Source of the DNA: Schleiferiaceae bacterium
Lineage (GTDB): Bacteria; Bacteroidota; Bacteroidia; Flavobacteriales; Schleiferiaceae
Assembly (NCBI GenBank): GCA_018402665.1
Contig: JAGYIN010000001.1
Coordinates: 1-64,000, forward strand
DNA length: 64,000 bases
Direction: 5' to 3'
A program made the translations under genes and the position numbers. Below the pieces are notes generated by a model. It ran no database searches and had not been told where the DNA came from. It saw only the letters and a program-made list of their open reading frames with translations. This document shows positions 9,190 through 19,052 of the stretch, in pieces. Each line of letters begins with the position of its first letter. Positions within the stretch are counted from its first letter, which is position 1.

Positions 9190-10137
9190 CGCTTAGCCGA
9201 CCTTTACCAACTCTACTTTGAAGATGAGCGTCGCATTTGGCGGGATCACGCCACCTGCACCTGAAGCACACCATATCCTAATTCTGAAGGAACGATCAAC
9301 GTCGCTTTCGCACCTTCATTCAATAACATAATGCCTTCATCCCATCCCGGAATTACTTTACCTACACCAATAGGGATTTGGAAGTGGTGTTCCACGACTA
9401 AATGAAGAATCTACAACCATGCCGATCCGCCAATTTTAGTTCATAGTGAACATCAACCTGCTGTCACCGTAGGCTTGGGTCCATTACCTTCTTCTTCAGG
9501 ATGTACATCAAACCACTATCCGTGGTTTCTGCCTGATCTTTTAGGCCCTGAATACTGCATCTGCAGCTTCTTGAGCAACCTTAACTTGGCCTCCTCAGCT
9601 TTTTACTTCTTGCCGTGGTAAACATGGCACTTGCATCCCAATTTTTGACTTCTTCGCCAACGCGAATAATTTCCACCTTGTCCATGGAATCTCCCTGGGC
9701 AACCAGCATCCCACGACATCCTGTCCTTCAATCCCACGTAGCCAAACCACGGTATGCTTGCCATCGAGCCAGTCCGTTGCGCCGTGGGTAATAAAAAACG
9801 AAATAGATTTGTTGCAGGTCCCACATTTGCCATTGACAGAGTTGCAGGTCTATTGTGCGTTAATTCTGGGTGAATTTCGTCTTCAAACTGGTAGCCTGGA
9901 CCACCGGCGCCTGTTCCTGTAGGATCACCACCTTGAACCATGAAATCTGCAATCACTCTGTGAAAGGTAAGACCATCATGAGTAGGGCGTTCCCTTTTCC
10001 GTCACGTTGTTTTCTGAGTGTACCTTCTGCTAAACCCTGCAAAATTGGCCCATAGTCATCGGTGTTTTTTTCGTGTTCTAGTTTGATTATTATCGCTCCT
10101 TTAGGTGTTGCGATTTTGGCGTAAATAGATTTTCCAT
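9190..10137 (-). pseudogene. Frameshifted cyclophilin + FKBP-like peptidyl-prolyl isomerase (decayed or consensus errors)
   Basis: Fragments in different minus-strand frames: [53 protein letters not shown], then WLDGKHTV and [11 protein letters not shown]-like pieces, then an FKBP-like C-terminus. Confidence 0.75.
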
Positions 10138-10194
10138 GCTGATGTATTAAAAAGATTGGGCCCCGCCGTGCGGAGACCTAGGATATTTTTCGAT

Positions 10195-11291
10195 TGAAAC
10201 TACTTCGACGTCAAGACAAGACCCCAGCGTTTGGAGGAATGGCACCTCCCGCACCACGTGCGCCATAGCCGAGGTAAGGAGGGATATGCATTTTCCTTTA
10301 CCTCCCCACATTTAGTAATTGGATACCTTCTTTCCAGCCTTCAATCACACGAGCCATAGGGCCAAATGCGTAATGGAAAAGGCTCATAAGGCTCTCTGCG
10401 CTCGTCGTAGGTGCCGTTCGCTTGCGCCACGGCTTTATCGAACTATCGAACAACGTAGTCCATTAAATATCCTGCGTAATGCACGCGCCTTAAGTCTGAC
10501 CAATTTCTGGCTTGGGACCATCGCCAAGCTGTTTCAATAATGTAACGCAATCCAGTTTTCCAGATTTCGTTGCTTCAGGGTACGCCGCATCAATCATTTT
10601 CGATGGCTGCCGCCGCTGCGCTTTCGCATCTGCTACCGCTGCTTTACCTTCTGAAAAGGCTGCCGCCGCATCCCATTTTCGCTGCACTACCCACACGAAT
10701 AATTTGCACGTTTTGCAACACTACCTTATCCGCAGGACGATCAGCGGCAATAGTCTCTACCTCACCAATAGCAGCAACAATTTCTTGTCCACTTAAGACC
10801 TGTGCGAAAATATTGTACCCGCCATCGAGATGCGGTGTTGGGTTGTGTGTGATGAAAAATTGAGAACCATTGGTTCCTGGACCCGCATTCGCCATACTTA
10901 CGACACCCGCTTTATCGTGACGTAACTCTTCTGTGATTTCTTGAGGAAAAGCGTAGCCTGGACCACCAGAACCCGTGCCGTCTGGATCACCGCCTTGAAT
11001 CATAAAGTTTTTGATGACTCGGTGGAATAATGTACCGTTATAATACGGTAAACCCGCATATTTTTCATCCACTTCGGGATGATTGCCTTCTGAAAGTGCT
11101 ATAAAATTGGCCGCAGTCATGGGTGCCAAATCCTCATGGAAATCAATGAGGATATCCCCCATGGTCGTTTCCAATTTTGCATAAATCCCGTCTTCCAACG
11201 TGATTGTTTCATCGTTGACGGTGACCTTGTTACCACCGCAACTTGAGAGTGTGATTGCAGCCACAGCTGCAAATAAAGATGTTTTGAACAT
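10195..11291 (-). pseudogene. Cyclophilin-type PPIase lipoprotein with frameshifted FKBP-type C-terminal domain
   Basis: Intact N-terminus MFKTSLFAAVAAITLSSCGGNKV and cyclophilin core LFHRVIKNFMIQGGDPDGTGSGGPGYAFPQEI...MANAGPGTNGSQFFITHNPTPHLDGGYNIFAQVLSG. After IIRVGSAAKW the frame is lost; FKBP pieces (EGWKEGIQLLNVG, MHIPPYLGYGARG, AIPPNA) are spread over frames. Confidence 0.75.
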
Positions 11292-11460
11292 TTGAATAAC
11301 GATTAAATTCAAGAGGCTCAAAGGTACTATTCCTAAGGCTATTCGAAAGCCAGCTCGGTCCAATTATGAAAACTTTCACAGACAAAACGGCCCACCCTAC
11401 ATCAATGCTTAAAATTGGCTCCGTCAAAACCGACCCTGTGTTAATTAAATGTAAACTTTA

Positions 11461-11493
11461 TTTGTTTTCAATGTAAATTTTATGTTAACTTAG
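11461..11493 (+). promoter_or_regulatory. Putative Bacteroidota promoter (TTTG, 21 nt, TAACTTAG)
   Basis: TTTG at 11461-11464 and near-consensus TAnnTTTG (TAACTTAG) at 11486-11493, 30 nt upstream of the ATG at 11523. Confidence 0.45.
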
Positions 11494-11522
11494 TGGTGTT
11501 AATCAGATAACATACCCTACTT

Positions 11523-12023
11523 ATGAAAGCAACAGTAAAAATTTTATTCGCCGCTCTTCTCACCTTAGGCCTTCAAAGCTGTACGGAAGAAGCACACGTT
11601 ATTGCTGATCAAGGGTTGTTTGAATTTGTGGACGAAACTTCTTTCGAAGTAACCAGTTACGAATTCTACGATCACGAAACTCTAGGAAACTATGAGCTCG
11701 CTGATATGTATGCCAACCTTTACCTCACTTTTGTAGACGACCAGGTCTTTATGACAAAGATTGAACTTCGCGACGGAAGTGAAACGGTGTACGGTGATGC
11801 AATGGCGACAAACTTCACTGCTGGAACGCTGCAAGGAATATGGACAGATCAATATACGTACATGCGTGTAGCCAGTCTGGACCGCACTGCTGAAGGTCGT
11901 GTGGTTATTGAATTAGAAGGACAGCACGAAGGACATAAACAATTCCAGACCATTTTTATTGTGATGCAAGCGCTAGATGCACATCCAGCTGCTGCGCTGC
12001 AAATCAGCGGTTTACCTGGATAA
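11523..12023 (+). CDS. Hypothetical lipoprotein
   Basis: MKATVKILFAALLTLGLQSCTEE lipobox. Confidence 0.65.
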   Translation: MKATVKILFAALLTLGLQSCTEEAHVIADQGLFEFVDETSFEVTSYEFYDHETLGNYELADMYANLYLTFVDDQVFMTKIELRDGSETVYGDAMATNFTAGTLQGIWTDQYTYMRVASLDRTAEGRVVIELEGQHEGHKQFQTIFIVMQALDAHPAAALQISGLPG

Positions 12024-12504
12024 GTCGTAAATCATAACGGAGTGGACTTTGTGGGGGTACTTTATCCAAATCACCCGCTAATCCACGAGCTAAAAACGAG
12101 GGGATAAGGACGAGTTTCTTTTCCCCTTCTTTCATCCCAGAAATAGCCTCATGCAGCCCTATATCAATCTGGCTGTAACCCAACTCTACGGTATCCGTAT
12201 ACTGGCCTACACCACTATCATCAAGCAGATAGACCGTGGCTTGGTAAATGACTTCATCGCCCATCTCTGCGGTCATGCCCTTTCCAGGCACCATGGATAA
12301 AGCATACATGCCATAACCATCCCGGACAATACCGACCAATTCATGCGTCTCTATGTACTCCTTGAGCATTTCACGCTCCTGAGCTAAATACATTCTATTG
12401 CGCTCAACTGCATTCATTTGCGGAGCGTCCACTGCAGGTTCCGCACGTTCTGCACAACCGGCTAACAGCACGGCAATCCCGATGACTCCTGTTTTTAATC
12501 CCAT
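12004..12504 (-). CDS. FKBP-type peptidyl-prolyl isomerase lipoprotein, GldI-like
   Basis: Lipobox MGLKTGVIGIAVLLAGC; DEVIYQATVYLLDDSG...DIGLHEAISGMKEGEKKLVLIPSFLARG resembles FKBP-fold gliding lipoproteins. Confidence 0.65.
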   Translation of the reverse strand: MGLKTGVIGIAVLLAGCAERAEPAVDAPQMNAVERNRMYLAQEREMLKEYIETHELVGIVRDGYGMYALSMVPGKGMTAEMGDEVIYQATVYLLDDSGVGQYTDTVELGYSQIDIGLHEAISGMKEGEKKLVLIPSFLARGLAGDLDKVPPQSPLRYDLRLIQVNR

Positions 12505-13487
12505 GCGAATACCTTCTTTGCATAAGCTAAAGCTTCAGGCAATGCCATTTCTAGCTTCCCTCCTGCTGCATTTTTATGTCCACCACCATTAAACGAGGCA
12601 CGGGCAATTTCATTCACATCGATTATTCCTTTGCTGCGAAGCGATAATTTCACAATACCTTCTTCTTCGCGCATGAATAACGTCATCTGTGCACCTTCAA
12701 TGCTCAGTCCATAATTCACGAAACCTTCCGTAATTCCCTTTTCATAGCCCAGCGATTCGCATTGCAACTGACTGAGGTACAATAGAACAATAGTACCTGA
12801 TGCGTTGGTTTCCAATTGGTCCAGCATGGCACCCAGCAGGCGCAATCGTGCAATAGGTTGCGCATCGAAAATACTGTTTTGAACTTCTTGACTTTCTACA
12901 CCTAAATCTAAGAGCCTACCCGCTACTTCGTGCGTTCTAGACGATGTTGCGCTGAACTTAAAGCTACCTGTGTCAGTAACTATACCGGTATACAAACATT
13001 CCGCACTGCCTTTATCCAAATGTCCGGTCCAACCGTACATTTCGCAGAACTCATAAATCATTTGGCACGTCGAACTCATGGAAGTATCGCTGTACATAAA
13101 GTCAGGCCAATCTTCAGGCTGCTGATGGTGGTCGATCATCACCTTTTTGCCCGTTGCATTCCTTAACGCCTCTTCCATATCTGCAGCTCGATCGTAGGCG
13201 TTATAATCCAGATGAAAGAGCATCTGTGCTTCTGCAATCTTTTGGTTGGCCAATTTTTTACCGTTACTGTAAATCATAACAGCATCATTGCCTTGCAAGT
13301 GCCACAAAAACTTCGGATACGGATTAGGAACAATCACGCTAACGCTCTTACCCAAACCCTTTAATACATGAGCCAAAGCGAGTGCACTTCCCATTGCATC
13401 TCCATCCGGATTAGTATGGTTCGTGATCACAATAGTGCTACTATCAGCCAATGCTTCGGTAAAACCGTCCAGTCGAATTTCTTTCAT
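12495..13487 (-). CDS. nrnA: DHH/DHHA1 bifunctional oligoribonuclease / PAP phosphatase (NrnA-like)
   Basis: VITNHTNPDGDAMGSALAL, KVMIDHHQQP, CLYTGIVTDTGSFKFS, ARASFNGGGHKNAAGG. Confidence 0.88.
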   Translation of the reverse strand: MKEIRLDGFTEALADSSTIVITNHTNPDGDAMGSALALAHVLKGLGKSVSVIVPNPYPKFLWHLQGNDAVMIYSNGKKLANQKIAEAQMLFHLDYNAYDRAADMEEALRNATGKKVMIDHHQQPEDWPDFMYSDTSMSSTCQMIYEFCEMYGWTGHLDKGSAECLYTGIVTDTGSFKFSATSSRTHEVAGRLLDLGVESQEVQNSIFDAQPIARLRLLGAMLDQLETNASGTIVLLYLSQLQCESLGYEKGITEGFVNYGLSIEGAQMTLFMREEEGIVKLSLRSKGIIDVNEIARASFNGGGHKNAAGGKLEMALPEALAYAKKVFAWD

Positions 13488-13489
13488 AG

Positions 13490-13507
13490 TGTTGTAAGTC
13501 TACAACA
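13490..13507. repeat. Perfect 7-bp inverted repeat TGTTGTA-AGTC-TACAACA in the nrnA/ndk divergent region
   Basis: Read directly: tgttgtaagtctacaaca, 2 bp from the nrnA start. Confidence 0.7.
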
Positions 13508-13524
13508 AAGGTGCAAGAAAAGTG

Positions 13525-13532
13525 TACCTTTG
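13525..13532 (+). promoter_or_regulatory. TAnnTTTG (-7) element of the ndk promoter
   Basis: TACCTTTG, exact match to the Bacteroidota -7 consensus, 30 nt upstream of the ndk ATG. Confidence 0.6.
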
Positions 13533-13562
13533 CGTTCCAAAATTTAGAAAAACTCAAATAAA

Positions 13563-13982
13563 ATGGCAGGAACTAAGACCCTAACAATGATTAAGCCGGA
13601 CGCTGTACGCGACGGTCATATTGGAGCAATCTTAAACCAAATCAACGAAGCTGGATTTCGTATTTCAGCGATGAAATTGACGCAATTGTCTCAAGCCGAT
13701 GCTGAAGCCTTTTACGCCGTTCACAGCGAGCGTCCGTTTTTCGGCGAGCTCGTTGCATTCATGACTTCAGGTCCTATCGTTGCAGCAATCCTTGAAAAAG
13801 AGAACGCAGTTGAAGATTTCCGTACGCTTATCGGTGCTACCAATCCTGCTGAAGCGGCAGATGGTACTATTCGTGCTCGCTTTGCGAAAAGCATCGGTGA
13901 AAACGCTGTACACGGTTCGGATAGTGACGAAAACGCTCAAATTGAGGGTGATTTTCACTTTGCAGGTCGCGAGCAGTTTTAA
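13563..13982 (+). CDS. ndk: Nucleoside-diphosphate kinase
   Basis: [67 protein letters not shown]. Confidence 0.96.
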   Translation: MAGTKTLTMIKPDAVRDGHIGAILNQINEAGFRISAMKLTQLSQADAEAFYAVHSERPFFGELVAFMTSGPIVAAILEKENAVEDFRTLIGATNPAEAADGTIRARFAKSIGENAVHGSDSDENAQIEGDFHFAGREQF

Positions 13983-14003
13983 TCAGAAATTATTTACTAA
14001 ATT

Positions 14004-14070
14004 CGCCGTCCCGAAAGGGACTGAGTGTCAACCTCTGGCAAGAGTTGTGAATGTTGGCCCACGGTAATAG
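14004..14070 (+). promoter_or_regulatory. Candidate structured mRNA leader of rplS
   Basis: GTCCC-GAAA-GGGAC hairpin (14008-14021) and CAAcCTCT-GGCA-AGAGTTG hairpin (14029-14047), with an alternative CAAC/GTTG pairing (14053-14056). Confidence 0.55.
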
Positions 14071-14085
14071 TTAATTTTTATACTC

Positions 14086-14433
14086 ATGGATTTAGTCCAG
14101 TTTGTACAAGACGAATTCGTAGGCAAGAAAGACCTTCCAGAATTTGCAGCAGGTGATACCATTACGGTATACTACAAGATCACCGAAGGTGAAAAGACAC
14201 GTACACAGTTCTTCCGCGGTGTTGTTTTACAGCGCAGAGGTTCAGGCGTCACTGAAACTTTTACTATTCGTAAAATGAGCGGTAACGTAGGTGTTGAGCG
14301 TATTTTCCCAGTGAATCTTCCTGCGATAGAGAAAATCGAAATCAACAAGAAAGGTAAAGTGCGTCGTGCACGTATCTTCTACCAACGTGAGCTTACTGGT
14401 AAAGCGGCTCGTATTAAAGAGCGTCGTTACTAG
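14086..14433 (+). CDS. rplS: 50S ribosomal protein L19
   Basis: FAAGDTITVYYKITEGEKTRTQFFRGVVLQRRGSGVTETFTIRKMSGNVGVERIFPVN...KGKVRRARIFYQRELTGKAARIKERRY. Confidence 0.97.
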   Translation: MDLVQFVQDEFVGKKDLPEFAAGDTITVYYKITEGEKTRTQFFRGVVLQRRGSGVTETFTIRKMSGNVGVERIFPVNLPAIEKIEINKKGKVRRARIFYQRELTGKAARIKERRY

Positions 14434-14453
14434 ATCGATCACAGCACACATTG

Positions 14454-14492
14454 AAATCCCCAATTGCACCGCAGTTGGGGATTTTTTTTTTT
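14454..14492 (+). terminator. Rho-independent terminator of rplS
   Basis: aaatccccaa-ttgcaccgcag-ttggggat followed by a long T run. Confidence 0.85.
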
Positions 14493-14506
14493 GCCTCTGC
14501 CTCCCT

Positions 14507-16504
14507 TTATAAGGCGGTAACGACAAAGACCGTTCTACGGTTCTGGGCTCTGCCCGCTTCAGAATCGTTACCCGCCACTGGCCTGCTTTCGCCATAACCG
14601 CGGTGGCTAATGCGATTCGCGCTCACACCTAAGTGAATTATGGTCTCTGCCACCCGTTTCGCTCGACGTTGCGATAAATCAAGATTGGCACCCGCATCAC
14701 CGACATTATCAGTATGCCCCTGAATCTGTACACGAAGACTGGGTGCTCCTAAAAGATATTCTGCGAAGGATGCAATCAACAATTCACTCTGCGCGTCCAG
14801 TCGGTCAGAGGCCGTTTCAAAGAGTATGTGCGGTATGGGATAGGCCTCACCCGATTCCAAGTCTTTATGCTCTAATTCAATAGTCACTTCATTCTTGAGC
14901 ACCCCTTCCGCATCGAGATTAGGAGATAGACGAATGGGAGCTGCGCTAAACGCGGCCTTTTTCGCCTCCACCTGAAGTAAAACCTGCTGGGCTTCCGCTT
15001 TCTTTACTACTGCCGTGAAGCTGTTATCATCACGACTCAGCTGAAGTTGTTGACTTTCGCCAGTGACACTATTTTTTAGAAGGACCTTTGGGGCTTCGTC
15101 AGAAGCAAATTGATCAATTTTTAATTGGCCCTTTACTACTACCACTTCTTCCGGCTGAACAGCTTCATACAAATCAAAAAAGTAAATGTCCCAACCGTTG
15201 GATTGATTGATTTTATTCGAGGCAAAATAGGCTTTCTGTCCATCCAGCGTCACCATCAATCCTATCTCATCACTTTCTGTATTTATCGGATAGCCTAGAT
15301 TCGTTGGCTTTCCCCAAAGCGCACTCCCTTGCGCAATTTGAATTTTAAAAAGGTCGTACCCTCCCATTCCTGGATGACCGTCAGACGCAAAATACAGACT
15401 TTCACTATCTGGATGAATGAAGGGACTTTTTTCATTTTTCTTCGTGTTCACCGCAGCGCCTAAGTTTTCAGGCACACCCCAATCTCCATTGGCATCTCTA
15501 GTGCTGCGATAAAGATCTAAACCGCCGTATCCGCCTACACGATCGCTTGTGAAATACAAAACGTCTCCGTTTGGACTTATTGAAGGCTGACTTTCCCAAC
15601 TGTTCGGTAGGTTGATTTCCTCAGGCATGGGACGAATGCCGTTCCACACTCCGTATTCATAGGTCGTGTAATACAAATCGCAATTCTGTGCTCCGGTTTT
15701 AGGGTTGCGTTCACAAATGGTGAATACCATGAATCTATTATCAGCTGTTAAAGAAGGACCACCCTCGTTGTACTGCGAATTGAAGGGTGCTCCTAGAGCC
15801 GACCCTTCTTCAAAAGCCGGCATGCCTTGTTGCTCACCAGTCGACACAGCACGACTAAATTCTTCAACACTTCTGAGCTGAGCGCCCGGACCATCGTATT
15901 TATTCTTCTTCTTACTGCGCCGGGTAAAATACATGGCAGATCCGTCTGGAGTTAATGCTGCCAGGTATTCATCCCATCTTGTATTTATATTGCGGGCGGG
16001 CTTTGGATCAAATGGCACTGGAGACGCAAGGAAGTACTCTTTTAAGTTTATTTCTGAAAGCATTTTTTCAGCTTCTTTCTCATAGCCTAGTTCTCTATCG
16101 TCTCTTTGAAACCATTGTTCGAGATAGCGCTCCGCCTCTTCAGGTCTGCCTGCTTCGATAGCTAATGAGGCAATGAAAAAAAGTAAATCGGGCTTGTAGC
16201 CAGGACAGCGTTTCACCAGCCGTTTCCAACTGCCCTCAGCAATGGGGAATTTCCCTGTACGCATGGCCCATTCACCGCGCAAATACAGGGCGTGTTGGTC
16301 TGCTTCGTTTTGACGTAAAGCCGCACCTATGTAAACTCCCGCGTTGGGGTAATCTCCCTTATTTAATGCTTGTAAACCCTTTTGAATTTGACGGGAAGGA
16401 CTGGCGTGGTCATCGCCGCAATAATTTCCTAGCACTACTTCGCCTAATTGGGCAGAAAGCGTTGTACCGATCAGTGTGATGAGCAATAAAAGGAGTTTAC
16501 GCAT
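14507..16504 (-). CDS. OmpA-family protein with TPR, PD40 beta-propeller and CRD-like regions (PorE-like)
   Basis: N-terminal TPR-like region, repeated PD40 motifs (SPNGDVLYFTSDRVGGYGGLDLYRS; HPDSESLYFASDGHPGMGGYDLFK), C-terminal OmpA (IQGHTDNVGDAGANLDLSQRRAKRVAETI). Confidence 0.82.
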   Translation of the reverse strand: MRKLLLLLITLIGTTLSAQLGEVVLGNYCGDDHASPSRQIQKGLQALNKGDYPNAGVYIGAALRQNEADQHALYLRGEWAMRTGKFPIAEGSWKRLVKRCPGYKPDLLFFIASLAIEAGRPEEAERYLEQWFQRDDRELGYEKEAEKMLSEINLKEYFLASPVPFDPKPARNINTRWDEYLAALTPDGSAMYFTRRSKKKNKYDGPGAQLRSVEEFSRAVSTGEQQGMPAFEEGSALGAPFNSQYNEGGPSLTADNRFMVFTICERNPKTGAQNCDLYYTTYEYGVWNGIRPMPEEINLPNSWESQPSISPNGDVLYFTSDRVGGYGGLDLYRSTRDANGDWGVPENLGAAVNTKKNEKSPFIHPDSESLYFASDGHPGMGGYDLFKIQIAQGSALWGKPTNLGYPINTESDEIGLMVTLDGQKAYFASNKINQSNGWDIYFFDLYEAVQPEEVVVVKGQLKIDQFASDEAPKVLLKNSVTGESQQLQLSRDDNSFTAVVKKAEAQQVLLQVEAKKAAFSAAPIRLSPNLDAEGVLKNEVTIELEHKDLESGEAYPIPHILFETASDRLDAQSELLIASFAEYLLGAPSLRVQIQGHTDNVGDAGANLDLSQRRAKRVAETIIHLGVSANRISHRGYGESRPVAGNDSEAGRAQNRRTVFVVTAL

Positions 16505-17946
16505 TACAGGTTCTCTTGGTCAACTACCTTAAATTTATCCTCCGACAGTGCAATGATGGTGCTCACTGAGGCATCCCCGGTGAGATTCAATACCGTGCGC
16601 ACCATATCAATGATACGGTCGACAGGGAAAATGATTGCAATCCATGCTGGATTTAGCCCCACACTCTCCAGAATTGGGATGAGCATGATCATTCCGGCAG
16701 AAGGTACAGAAGCAGCACCGATGGAGCCCAATGTTGCCATGAGAATGATGGTGCCTTGTTGCCCAAGGCTGAGATCGATCATGTGGAATTGGGCCATGAA
16801 AATCACAGCCACAGTCTGGTACAAGGCGGTTCCGTCCATATTAATGGTCGCACCTACGGGTAAAACAAAAGAACCAATTTCTTCATCGACTCCTAGATTA
16901 TCACGAACACAATCCATAGTTACGGGAAGCGTTGCCGCCGTTGAGCTGGTAGAAAAAGCAAGCAACTGGGCAGGGCGAATTCCACGCATAAAGTAGCCCC
17001 AACTTTTCCAATACCCCATCTTCGTTTTACGTTGGATGAGCAATGCAATAACTGCTGGATAAAGCAAAAATATCATAATAAGCAATCCTAAAATGGTATA
17101 GCCAGTGTAAGCGCCTAGCGCTTTAAAAATCTCAACCAATCGGCCGGGTTCATCGCCAGCCATTTCTGCCAGTTTACCCGCGAGTAGCGCGAAAACGAAG
17201 AACGGTGCGCCCTTCATAACTACATCGACCATTTTAATAAAGACATCAGAGAAACCGTTGATAACCGCTGCGACGGGCTGCATTTGGGCATTAGGCAGCA
17301 TAACCATCACTATACCAAAGAATATGGCGAAGAAGATGACCTGAAGCATCAGGCTATCGTTGAAGGACAGGAAAATATTCGAAGGCACCATATCCACAAA
17401 GAATTGGAGCGGACCCGATTCTTTCTTATTCTTCAATACCGACATTTTAGCATTGAGCTCTTCGTTGCTTTGCTGCTCCGCTAAAGCGCTTTGCGCATCG
17501 GTAAGATAGGTTGCCATGGTTGGGTCATTCAATAATCGGACATCATCGAAATATTCGACGCCTTCACTATCATTCACCCACAATTCATACGCAAGTCGGT
17601 TGACCTTTAATTGCTCCTCAGAAGCCTGCTTTCCGGGACGAAAGGTATTTGCAATAAGCATCCCCATCGCTGCAGCGAGCACCGTTGAACCGATGTATAA
17701 GGCCAAAGTTTTAACCCCCATACGCCCCAATGTAGCCGTATCACTAAGATTCCCAATACCTGCTATAATTGAAAACAATACCAAAGGAATGGCAATGAGT
17801 TTCAATAGGTTGATAAATATGGTCCCAAAGGGTGCGATCCAATCGATGGTAAAATCGCTCCAGCCCATGGACGAACTGAGCAATGCCCAAAGAATTCCTA
17901 GAATGAGGCCCAGTATGATCTGTACAGGTAGTGACGGTTTTTTCAT
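16504..17946 (-). CDS. Dicarboxylate/amino acid:cation symporter (DAACS)
   Basis: AFSTSSTAATLPVTMDCVRDNLGV, FVLPVGATINMDGTALYQTVAVIFMAQ. Confidence 0.92.
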   Translation of the reverse strand: MKKPSLPVQIILGLILGILWALLSSSMGWSDFTIDWIAPFGTIFINLLKLIAIPLVLFSIIAGIGNLSDTATLGRMGVKTLALYIGSTVLAAAMGMLIANTFRPGKQASEEQLKVNRLAYELWVNDSEGVEYFDDVRLLNDPTMATYLTDAQSALAEQQSNEELNAKMSVLKNKKESGPLQFFVDMVPSNIFLSFNDSLMLQVIFFAIFFGIVMVMLPNAQMQPVAAVINGFSDVFIKMVDVVMKGAPFFVFALLAGKLAEMAGDEPGRLVEIFKALGAYTGYTILGLLIMIFLLYPAVIALLIQRKTKMGYWKSWGYFMRGIRPAQLLAFSTSSTAATLPVTMDCVRDNLGVDEEIGSFVLPVGATINMDGTALYQTVAVIFMAQFHMIDLSLGQQGTIILMATLGSIGAASVPSAGMIMLIPILESVGLNPAWIAIIFPVDRIIDMVRTVLNLTGDASVSTIIALSEDKFKVVDQENL

Positions 17947-19007
17947 CGAGTATATTTTAAATTTCTTAAGTAGTGATCCGCAAGGACTAATTTTATCATA
18001 GCCTCCACTATGGGAACCGCGCGCGGCACCACGCAGGGATCGTGTCTACCCTTCGCCGCCAACGATACTGACTTCCCATCACTATTCACAGTATTTTGTT
18101 CTTTACCTATGGTGGCCACAGGTTTGAAAGCAACACGCAATTCCAGCGGTGCCCCATTGCTAAGACCGCCTACAATTCCGCCTGCGTTGTTTGTTTTAGT
18201 CTCAAAATTGGCTCCTATCTCATCGTTGTGTTGAGAGCCCAGCATTTCCGCCGCGGCAAAACCCGAACCTATTTCGAAACCTTTGACCGCATTTATTCCC
18301 ATCAGCGCTTTGGCCAGATCTGCTTGCAGTTTATCAAAAACGGGTTCTCCCCAACCTACTGCAAGGCCTGTGGCAACCGCAGAGATTACACCACCAGTAC
18401 TGTCTTTTTCATCGCGAACATGTGCGATATAAGCCGCCATTTCGTCCGCAACCGACGCTTCAGGACATCGCGTAGGATGGCTATCCACCGCCGAGAGATC
18501 TAAATGTTGCCAATTCGTTTTCAATTCCACCGGTCCTACAGCCGAAGTCCATGCCTTCACCACAACATCCGGAATGACTAATCCAGCTAATGCACCCGCA
18601 ACGACTCTGCACGCAGTCTCTCGTGCTGACGATCTGCCACCACCCCTATGATCGCGATGGCCGTACTTCGCATCATAAACATAATCTGCGTGGGAAGGAC
18701 GATACACTTTTTCAAGTGCACCGTAATCCATACTGCGCTGATCTTTATTTAAGATGGAGAAAGCAATGGGTGTACCCGTAGTTTTTCCTTCAAAAATCCC
18801 GCTGTGAAAGCGGACCAAATCATTCTCTGTACGCGCTGTAGTAAGTGCACTTTGACCGGGTTTCCTGCGGTCCAATTCCCGCTGTACTTCCGCTATATCA
18901 ACCGCAATTCCTGATGGCATGCCATCTAATATTCCCCCAATTTGATCACCATGGCTTTCGCCATAAGTAGTGAGGACTAATGATTTTCCAAATGTGTTTC
19001 CGGACAT
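17943..19007 (-). CDS. aroC: Chorismate synthase
   Basis: MSGNTFGKSLVLTTYGESHGDQIGGILDGMPSGI, RRKPGQSALTTARTE, YGHRDHRGGGRSSARETA. Start set at MSGNTFG. Confidence 0.95.
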   Translation of the reverse strand: MSGNTFGKSLVLTTYGESHGDQIGGILDGMPSGIAVDIAEVQRELDRRKPGQSALTTARTENDLVRFHSGIFEGKTTGTPIAFSILNKDQRSMDYGALEKVYRPSHADYVYDAKYGHRDHRGGGRSSARETACRVVAGALAGLVIPDVVVKAWTSAVGPVELKTNWQHLDLSAVDSHPTRCPEASVADEMAAYIAHVRDEKDSTGGVISAVATGLAVGWGEPVFDKLQADLAKALMGINAVKGFEIGSGFAAAEMLGSQHNDEIGANFETKTNNAGGIVGGLSNGAPLELRVAFKPVATIGKEQNTVNSDGKSVSLAAKGRHDPCVVPRAVPIVEAMIKLVLADHYLRNLKYTR

Positions 19008-19052
19008 GCCACTAATGTAGGAAACACAAAGCATTCTTCGTAACATTGAGGT

